This document shows positions 1 through 4,648 of a stretch of 5,518 nt of DNA, piece after piece (position 1 is the stretch's first letter; every line of letters begins with the position of its first letter). The notes under the pieces are model-generated. The model worked only from the letters and a program-made list of their open reading frames with translations, was not told where the DNA came from and ran no database searches. Location: the NCBI GenBank assembly GCA_018659505.1, contig JABJMI010000436.1, positions 1-5,518 on the forward strand, in the 5' to 3' direction. The translations under genes and the position numbers were made by a program. This DNA is from Planctomicrobium sp. Lineage in GTDB: Bacteria > Planctomycetota > Planctomycetia > Planctomycetales > Planctomycetaceae.

Positions 1-1452
1 ATTGATGAACTCCTCGCAGGCAAGCAAGTCAGTGTAAAAACTACGGAACCTCTCGGTTGTTTGATTGCCCGAGCACAGAAACCTGATGAATCGAGTTCGG
101 TCACATACTCAAATCAAATCTCCAGAATCTTCCAGAAAAACTGTGTCAGTTGTCACCGCGAAGGGGAGATCGCTCCTTTCACACTTCAGTCTTACGAAGA
201 CGTTCTCGGTTGGGGACCAATGATTGAAGAAGTGATCCGAGAACAACGCATGCCACCTTGGCACGCCGATCCCAAACATGGTGAATTTCTCAACGATTGC
301 AGTTTAACAAAATCAGAAAAAGAGTTGATCTACGAATGGGTGAAGAACGGTTCCCCAGAAGGTGATCCGAAAGAATTGCCTGAACCTCTCGAATTCGTAA
401 GCGGCTGGCAGCTAGCTGAAGAACCAGACGTTATTTTTGAAATGGCAGACAAGCCGTTTCAGGTCGCTGCCGATGCTGGTCCGCGTGGGATTCCGTATCA
501 ACGGTTCTGGGTCGAAACGAACTTCGAAGAAGATAAATGGATCACCGGAGCCGAAGCTCAGCCAGGAAATCGTGAAGTTGTTCATCACATCATTGTGTAC
601 ATCCACCCCAAGGGGAAAGGGACACGCGAACATGAGTTCTTTTGCGCTTATGTTCCAGGACTACGCATGCAGAAATTCTTACCCGGGGTCGCAAAGAAGA
701 TCACGGCCGGATCGGCACTCCGCTTCGAAATGCACTACACCCCCATTGGCAGTGAGCAGGAAGATTTAAGTCGAGTAGGTTTCATCTTCACTGACCCAGA
801 GACTGTCACTCATGAAGTGAAAACCATGTATGTCGCGAATGAGAGCTTCAAGTTAGAGCCATTCAATAACGATCAAGTTGTGACTGCGAGATCGGGGGCC
901 TCACCTCCAAACTTGCAATTGGTTGCGATGTCTCCGCACATGCACTTACGAGGAAAAGCTTTTAAGTACGAAGCAATCTTTCCTGATGGTTCACGTGAAG
1001 TGTTGCTCGATGTCCCTCACTACGACTTCAACTGGCAGACACAGTATCGCTTGAGAGAACCGCGAGAATTCCCTCCAGGAACACGACTCTTCGGGACAGC
1101 AAAGTTCGACAACAGCGAAGACAACCTCGCTAACCCTGATCCCTCAGCAACGGTAAGCTGGGGAGATCAGTCCTGGAATGAGATGATGTTGGGCTATTAT
1201 GATGTCATGCTGCCAGTCAATCCGCAGGAATCAGACGAAGCGAATTCAGTACCGACAGCGCTGCTCAACGTCGATACAATTCTTGGACTGGCTGATACAA
1301 ACAAAGACAAAAGCATTTCCAAGAAAGAAGCCGCAGCTCACCCGATTCTAAAGAACGCTTTCAAGAAAATTGACCTCGATCAAGATGGATCTGTTTCAGC
1401 AGACGAACTCGAAAAAGTCATCCAGCACTTGAAATCGAAACGACGTACGTGA
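1..1452 (+). CDS. Redoxin-tail / cytochrome c / copper type II monooxygenase-like / EF-hand protein (5' partial)
   Basis: The frame is open from base 1 with no stop, so the gene starts upstream and 483 codons are visible. A TTG at 61 is not a credible start because the preceding codons read like the C-terminal tail of a redoxin domain (DELLAGK...EPLGCLIA). Next comes a class I cytochrome c heme site, CVSCH (codons 48-52), with the motif MPPWHAD at 84-90 offering a possible distal Met ligand. A module resembling peptidylglycine monooxygenase (PHM) follows. Its candidate copper ligands are HH at 195-196, His245 (EMHYTP), the HMH motif at 313-315 (SPHMHLRG) and Met395 or Met396 (WNEMMLGYYD). The C-terminus has two canonical EF-hand loops, 432-443 (DTNKDKSISKKE) and 458-469 (DLDQDGSVSADE), which should bind calcium. 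Such proteins are expected outside the cytoplasm, but any signal peptide is off the window. Substrate unknown. Family-level call is secure; true enzymatic activity is inferred. Confidence 0.88.
   Translation: MDELLAGKQVSVKTTEPLGCLIARAQKPDESSSVTYSNQISRIFQKNCVSCHREGEIAPFTLQSYEDVLGWGPMIEEVIREQRMPPWHADPKHGEFLNDCSLTKSEKELIYEWVKNGSPEGDPKELPEPLEFVSGWQLAEEPDVIFEMADKPFQVAADAGPRGIPYQRFWVETNFEEDKWITGAEAQPGNREVVHHIIVYIHPKGKGTREHEFFCAYVPGLRMQKFLPGVAKKITAGSALRFEMHYTPIGSEQEDLSRVGFIFTDPETVTHEVKTMYVANESFKLEPFNNDQVVTARSGASPPNLQLVAMSPHMHLRGKAFKYEAIFPDGSREVLLDVPHYDFNWQTQYRLREPREFPPGTRLFGTAKFDNSEDNLANPDPSATVSWGDQSWNEMMLGYYDVMLPVNPQESDEANSVPTALLNVDTILGLADTNKDKSISKKEAAAHPILKNAFKKIDLDQDGSVSADELEKVIQHLKSKRRT
142..156 (+). 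other. CXXCH heme c attachment motif
   Basis: These five codons read CVSCH, the covalent heme c attachment signature. They sit in the sequence IFQKNCVSCHREGEIAPF, and the pattern of a CxxCH followed by 'G..APF' is usual in planctomycete cytochrome-type domains. Heme attachment implies export across the membrane by the cytochrome c maturation route. Confidence 0.85.
1294..1407 (+). other. Paired EF-hand calcium-binding loops
   Basis: Two 12-residue loops at 1294-1329 and 1372-1407 match the EF-hand pattern. The acidic or polar ligands at loop positions 1, 3, 5, 7, 9 and 12 are D-N-D-S-S-E and D-D-D-S-S-E. The second loop has the usual Gly at position 6, whereas the first has Lys there. The pair forms the C-terminal end of the protein and is linked to the copper module by an acidic segment. 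Confidence 0.85.
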
Positions 1453-1474
1453 GTCTGAATTGATAATCTTCAGT

Positions 1475-1495
1475 CCCCCGGTCACTGACCGGGGG
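1475..1495. terminator. Palindromic hairpin between convergent genes
   Basis: The perfect arms CCCCCGGTCA and TGACCGGGGG are separated by one base, giving a very GC-rich hairpin. It lies 22 bases after the stop of the upstream gene and 18 bases beyond the stop of the convergent desulfurase. Neither strand has a run of T after the stem, so it is not a textbook intrinsic terminator. It may end transcription from both sides, stabilise the mRNA 3' ends, or be a copy of a dispersed intergenic palindrome. The hairpin is seen in the sequence; the terminator role is inferred from position. Confidence 0.5.
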
Positions 1496-1513
1496 CTAAT
1501 TGACAGGCACATC

Positions 1514-2641
1514 TTAAGTTTGTCGTAACCGTTGAACGGTCTGACTTACGATCTCAATTGCACTCGCGATCTCCTCGGCTGTATTCTGAATACCGACGGA
1601 AAATCTTAGCGAAGAATTGTAGACTTCTGGTGGGCAATTCATACCGAGTAAGATCGGTGCTGGTTCCGACGAACCACTGGCACAAGCACTTCCGTGGGAG
1701 CAACAGACTCCGTTCAAATCGAGTGCAACCAGCAATGCTTCAGCATCGCAACTTGGGAAAGCGATATTCAAAGTGTTCGGCAATCTTGAACTAAGATCAC
1801 CATTGATGACCGTTTTCCCACAAGTCTCTTGCAGACCAGTTTGAAGTTGATCACGAAGCGATTCTAGTTTCTGCTGTCGCTGATCTAAATCCTCGCAACA
1901 AATTGCTAATGCCTTTGACATTCCAGCTGCGAGCATGACTGGTTCGGTCCCGGCACGTTTACTGTTCTCCTGAAATCCTCCAACTTGTTGCGGAAAGACT
2001 TTGACACCGTCCCGAATGAGTAAGGCACCGATCCCGCGTGGACCATGGAACTTGTGTGCTCCGATCGACATTGTAGAAGCCCCCGAAGTCCGAAACGAAA
2101 CTGGAATCTTCCCCGTTGCCTGGACTGCGTCGATGTGTAACGGAACACGATTCTCTTCACACAATTGAGAGAGTTTTTCCAGGTCAAGGATTGTTCCAGT
2201 TTCATTGTGGGCATAGATCGCAGTGACAAGGATCGCTTCTGAGATATCGAGATCGTCGAAAGCATCATCAGCGAGCTGACCAACAGTGGTCAGTTTTAAT
2301 TTCTGTTGCTGGCATCCACCTTGCACCAGACGCTTGATCGGCTCGACAGTCGCAGGATGTTCTCCCGGCGGAAGAATGACCGTTCCTTTTCGACCTACTG
2401 TCAGACCATTGATAGCCAAATTTGATGATTCAGTTCCTCCACTTGTGAAGATCACCTCGTCAGGTTTAGCATCTAAGAGTTGAGCAATTTGCTCCCGTGA
2501 ATCCTCAAGAACCTGCCTTGCTTTCCTCCCAGCGATATGTCGACTCCCAGGGTTTCCAAATGCGACATTGGAAACCGCTAGCATCTCTTCAAACACTTCG
2601 TCAGCGAGAGGCGTTGTGGAATTATTGTCGAGGTAAATCAT
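1514..2641 (-). CDS. Cysteine desulfurase (NifS/IscS type, class V aminotransferase)
   Basis: This 375-residue protein is full length for the family. It would take sulfur from L-cysteine as an enzyme persulfide, releasing alanine, to supply Fe-S clusters or thiolated tRNA in the cytoplasm. The start MIYLDNN is the usual family N-terminus, which fixes the ATG. Visible motifs include SGGTESSNLAI (67-77), the PLP-stacking His95 (GEHPATVEP), Asn146 (HNETGT), Asp171 and Gln174 (HIDAVQATGK), Lys197 as the PLP Schiff-base lysine (SIGAHKFHGPRG), the catalytic Cys320 in GSACASGS, and LRFSVG near the end. The GSAC loop places it with the group I (IscS/NifS) enzymes rather than SufS. No IscU, IscA or IscR gene lies beside it, so nifS versus iscS cannot be decided. 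No Shine-Dalgarno precedes the ATG; a heptad repeat tract sits there instead. The neighbouring ketosynthase on the same strand is cut off by a terminator, so this gene probably has its own promoter. Confidence 0.95.
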   Translation of the reverse strand: MIYLDNNSTTPLADEVFEEMLAVSNVAFGNPGSRHIAGRKARQVLEDSREQIAQLLDAKPDEVIFTSGGTESSNLAINGLTVGRKGTVILPPGEHPATVEPIKRLVQGGCQQQKLKLTTVGQLADDAFDDLDISEAILVTAIYAHNETGTILDLEKLSQLCEENRVPLHIDAVQATGKIPVSFRTSGASTMSIGAHKFHGPRGIGALLIRDGVKVFPQQVGGFQENSKRAGTEPVMLAAGMSKALAICCEDLDQRQQKLESLRDQLQTGLQETCGKTVINGDLSSRLPNTLNIAFPSCDAEALLVALDLNGVCCSHGSACASGSSEPAPILLGMNCPPEVYNSSLRFSVGIQNTAEEIASAIEIVSQTVQRLRQT

Positions 2642-2645
2642 GGGA

Positions 2646-2680
2646 TAGATGGCTGTTAGCTATTAGCGGTTGGCTGTTAG
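2646..2680. repeat. Heptameric short tandem repeat tract
   Basis: Five consecutive 7-base units read TAGATGG, CTGTTAG, CTATTAG, CGGTTGG and CTGTTAG on the + strand. Two are identical and the others diverge at one to several positions. On the minus strand the tract ends five bases before the desulfurase start codon and would be transcribed into its leader. Heptad repeats of this style are known between genes in some bacteria; whether this one belongs to a genome-wide family cannot be judged from a single copy. Confidence 0.6.
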
Positions 2681-2741
2681 CAAGGTAATAGTGTGGAGTC
2701 TGCTAGGGAAATTGAGCTTGGATTGAATGCAATAAACATTG

Positions 2742-2773
2742 AAAAAGCCCGGTACTGTGAAGCACCGAGCTTT
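2742..2773 (-). terminator. fabF: Rho-independent terminator of the ketosynthase gene
   Basis: Read on the minus strand, AAAGCTCGGT pairs with ACCGGGCTTT in a 10-bp stem with one U-G wobble. The stem can extend by two more pairs around a short loop and is followed at once by a run of U (A at 2742-2746 on the + strand). It begins 33 bases after the ketosynthase stop codon. The orientation is clear, since no T run follows the stem on the + strand. It separates the ketosynthase from the downstream desulfurase gene. Confidence 0.85.
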
Positions 2774-2806
2774 GAAGTCAATCAAATTGATCTGGATAGC
2801 TTCTTC

Positions 2807-4090
2807 TCAGCCATTGAATCGTGAGAAGATCAACGAGATGTTTTGACCGCCGAACCCAAAACTATTCGAGAGAGCTTTATCGACCTTGCCTTCTCGGGCA
2901 GCATTGGGGATGTAGTCCAGATCACAATTTGGATCGGGCGTATTGTAATTGATTGTTGGCGGCAACAAATTCTCTTTCATACTGAGCAGGCAAACAATCG
3001 CTTCTGCACTCCCAGCGGCCGCAATAAGGTGTCCCATCATGCTTTTCGTACTCGAAACAGGAGTCTTGTAAGCGTCATCTCCGAGAGCTTGTTTAATCGC
3101 CAGCGTTTCGACTTTATCGTTGACCGCTGTACTCGTTCCATGAGCGTTGATGTAGTCAATTTCATTGGTGTTTGTGGCTGCGTCTTTCAATGCCATCTTG
3201 ATGGCAGCGGTTCCGCCACGTCCTTCCGGATGAATATCGGTGATACGATACGCATCAGCGGTTGATCCATAGCCGATGATCTCGCCGTGGATTTCTGCTC
3301 CACGTTTTTTGGCATGTTCAAGCTCTTCAAGAATCAGAATTCCTGCACCTTCACCGAGCACGAAACCATCACGCTCTTTATCGAATGGTCGTGAGGCAGT
3401 CTGCGGAGCTTCATTGCGAGTCGAGAGAGCTGTCAAAAGATTGAAGCCTGTCACTCCAAACGGATGGATCATGCTATGAGCTCCACCGGACATCATAATG
3501 TCCGCCTCGCCTTGGCGAATGATCTCTGTCGCTTCTCCGAGTGCTTGGCTGGAAGCGGCACACGCCGTTAGGCAATTGAGGTTCGGACCTTGAGCGTTGA
3601 ACAAACCTGCCAAGTGACCGGCGGGCATGTTCGGTTCTTGCTCGCGTTCTTCCTCAGGATTGAGTCGTTCTAATCCTTCCCGAGTGAACTGCTCCATATC
3701 GAATTCGCCGTTCTTTTGAGCGTTGGCGATCAGTTGCATGAACAAGTAGAAATCTTGCTGACCTTCACCGGCTCCTAAGTATACTCCAAAGCGAGTCGGG
3801 TCGAATTTCTCGTCGTTCAGTCCCGAGTTTTTCATCGCCTGGACAGCAGCACCAATTGCGAAGCGGATATTCCGCCCTGCGTATTGAAATCGCTCAGGAT
3901 TCTCGATGTAGTCACCGAGCTGGTAATTTTTGACTTCCGACGCAAATTTCGTCGGGAAACCAGAGGCGTCAAAATGGGTGATGAAATCGATCCCACTTTT
4001 CCCCTGTTTCAGCGAGTCCCAAGTTGAATTTACATCATTCCCAATTGGAGTGACACAGCCAATTCCGGTGATGACAACGCGTCTACGCAT
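2807..4090 (-). CDS. fabF: Beta-ketoacyl-ACP synthase, FabF (KAS II) family
   Basis: This 427-residue cytoplasmic condensing enzyme extends an acyl-ACP with malonyl-ACP. The catalytic set is complete: Cys177 (LTACAASS), His317 (NAHGTST), Lys349 (TKSMMGH) and His354 (GHLIAAAG). From Cys to both His the spacing equals that of E. coli FabF (163, 303, 340), shifted by 14. The shift comes from a longer segment at about residues 110-152, rich in Glu and Gln, where the usual GIGG loop is replaced by GAGEGQQDF. The C-terminal NSFGFGG loop with the gatekeeper Phe is present, followed by Gln-Asn rather than the usual Thr-Asn. The frame is open to an ATG at 4159, but I chose 4090: it starts with the family N-terminus RRRVVITGIG and is preceded by AAAGGA 8 bases upstream, while the extra 23 residues look non-conserved. 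No acpP or fabG is adjacent, so it may be a paralog serving a special lipid or polyketide-like product rather than the housekeeping enzyme. Confidence 0.92.
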   Translation of the reverse strand: MRRRVVITGIGCVTPIGNDVNSTWDSLKQGKSGIDFITHFDASGFPTKFASEVKNYQLGDYIENPERFQYAGRNIRFAIGAAVQAMKNSGLNDEKFDPTRFGVYLGAGEGQQDFYLFMQLIANAQKNGEFDMEQFTREGLERLNPEEEREQEPNMPAGHLAGLFNAQGPNLNCLTACAASSQALGEATEIIRQGEADIMMSGGAHSMIHPFGVTGFNLLTALSTRNEAPQTASRPFDKERDGFVLGEGAGILILEELEHAKKRGAEIHGEIIGYGSTADAYRITDIHPEGRGGTAAIKMALKDAATNTNEIDYINAHGTSTAVNDKVETLAIKQALGDDAYKTPVSSTKSMMGHLIAAAGSAEAIVCLLSMKENLLPPTINYNTPDPNCDLDYIPNAAREGKVDKALSNSFGFGGQNISLIFSRFNG

Positions 4091-4098
4091 CAAAGTTG

Positions 4099-4104
4099 TC
4101 CTTT
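4099..4104 (-). promoter_or_regulatory. fabF: Ribosome binding site deciding the ketosynthase start
   Basis: On the minus strand the sequence AAAGGA lies 8 bases before the ATG at 4090. No similar motif precedes the alternative upstream ATG at 4159, so it supports the shorter protein. Confidence 0.75.
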
Positions 4105-4252
4105 GTGAAATGCTTCGCTGGTGTGATTCGAGACGACTACACAAGGCAATTACGCCCATGTGTTTATTGTAGCTCGGATCGCTTTGTCTTTATTGTGTGT
4201 TCGTTTTCGTCTTGGCGACTTTAAGAATCTAACTCAATCCTATCTTCGCTGC

Positions 4253-4282
4253 ATTATAGGCTGCAAGTCATCGTATTGTGAA
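4253..4282 (-). promoter_or_regulatory. fabF: Sigma-70-like promoter driving the ketosynthase gene
   Basis: On the minus strand a TTCACA box (4282-4277, five of six matches to TTGACA) is followed by an 18-base spacer and a perfect TATAAT (4258-4253). Transcription would start near 4246 and give a leader of about 155 bases before the ATG at 4090. The boxes are seen directly; use as a promoter is inferred. Confidence 0.6.
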
Positions 4283-4284
4283 GA

Positions 4285-4306
4285 CTTGATTGTTTGGGCA
4301 ATCAAG
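4285..4306. promoter_or_regulatory. Inverted repeat, candidate operator between divergent promoters
   Basis: The arms CTTGATTG and CAATCAAG are perfect 8-base inverted repeats around a 6-base centre. The site begins two bases upstream of the minus-strand -35 box. It also covers the region where a -35 element for the plus-strand TATAAT at 4329 would lie. That placement suits a dimeric regulator acting on both directions. No regulator gene is in the window. A small RNA hairpin is an alternative, but neither strand has a following T run. Confidence 0.4.
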
Positions 4307-4328
4307 ATGAATGATTGGCGATTCCTCT

Positions 4329-4334
4329 TATAAT
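4329..4334 (+). promoter_or_regulatory. Possible plus-strand -10 box (TATAAT)
   Basis: A perfect TATAAT lies in the divergent region, about 315 bases before the sugar transferase start. No good -35 sits at 16-18 bases upstream (the 17-base position reads GATGAA), so it would need an activator or be fortuitous. The inverted repeat at 4285-4306 overlaps the first base of that -35 position. Confidence 0.3.
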
Positions 4335-4458
4335 CCAGATTTTCCTCAAAACTGTAATCATTGATGGCTCGAATCGATCTCTTGCTCAGGGACAATTTGC
4401 CTCGAACTCACTCTGGTTCGCCCATGGTGAAGAGGGACAGCAAATCAAAATAGAATGA

Positions 4459-4472
4459 GCATCAATTGATGC
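4459..4472. promoter_or_regulatory. 14-bp perfect palindrome, candidate regulator binding site
   Basis: GCATCAATTGATGC is a perfect even palindrome with no spacer. It is flanked by outer arms GAAT (4453-4456) and ATTC (4474-4477) that nearly extend the symmetry. It lies about 180 bases upstream of the sugar transferase ATG. Its form suits a homodimeric DNA-binding protein; the identity of that protein is unknown. Confidence 0.35.
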
Positions 4473-4511
4473 AATTCTTCAACAAATCTCTTTATTCGAG
4501 TGCCTCGACAT

Positions 4512-4533
4512 AAGTCTTGACCTACAAAGACTT
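4512..4533. repeat. Short inverted repeat AAGTCTT / AAGACTT
   Basis: Seven-base perfect arms (4512-4518 and 4527-4533) flank an 8-base centre that includes TTGACCT shared with a second copy at 4551-4557. No T run follows, so it is not a clear terminator. The role is unknown, and a repeat this short could be chance. Confidence 0.3.
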
Positions 4534-4636
4534 CTTCAAAAATCTTGTAATTGACCTCAATTTGCTTGCGCATGTCCACAAATCATAAGGCATGCTGACC
4601 ATAAGCAATGATTAGGCTTTGCTTTCATGAAAATAC

Positions 4637-4640
4637 AAGG
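4637..4640 (+). promoter_or_regulatory. Ribosome binding site of the sugar transferase
   Basis: AAGG sits 8 bases before the ATG at 4649, a moderate Shine-Dalgarno at good spacing. It selects this ATG; the earlier ATG at 4627 is in another frame and meets a stop after nine codons. Confidence 0.55.
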
Positions 4641-4648
4641 TTTTGTTA

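Larger units (their letters stand above)
4091..4648. other. Divergent intergenic region, no convincing gene
   Basis: This 558-base stretch separates the ketosynthase (leftward) from the sugar transferase (rightward). It is AT-richer than the flanking genes and I see no coding frame with family resemblance. It holds the minus-strand promoter (4253-4282), the inverted repeat (4285-4306), a plus-strand TATAAT (4329), a hairpin-forming CGAAC/GTTCG pair (4393-4410), the 14-bp palindrome (4459-4472), the 7-base inverted repeat (4512-4533) and near-direct repeats beginning CATAAG at 4584 and 4600. The promoter actually used by the sugar transferase is not clear from sequence. A long structured leader or a small RNA in 4340-4640 is possible but not supported beyond these elements. 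Confidence 0.7.

Noticed and set aside
61..63. TTG as the start codon of the first gene
   Set aside because: The frame is open to base 1, and the 20 preceding codons read as plausible protein resembling a redoxin tail, so the gene begins outside the window.
437..769. 110-residue + strand frame inside the first gene
   Set aside because: It lies in another frame of a gene with clear domain motifs, and its translation shows no family features.
1906..2283. 125-residue minus-strand frame inside the desulfurase
   Set aside because: It overlaps the conserved desulfurase motifs in another frame and is a shadow.
2843..3265. 140-residue + strand frame opposite the ketosynthase
   Set aside because: It is antisense to conserved FabF catalytic motifs and has no recognisable protein features.
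4091..4159. 23-residue N-terminal extension of the ketosynthase from the ATG at 4159
   Set aside because: There is no ribosome binding site before it and the residues do not resemble the family. The internal ATG at 4090 has AAAGGA at good spacing and the standard N-terminus.
4393..4410. CGAAC...GGTTCG resembling a tRNA T-arm
   Set aside because: No acceptor, D or anticodon arms can be built around it, and the T-loop consensus is absent.
4562..4589. TTGCTT / CATAAG as a promoter close to the sugar transferase
   Set aside because: TTGCTT matches the -35 consensus at only three of six positions and the -10 box is imperfect, so it is too weak to annotate.
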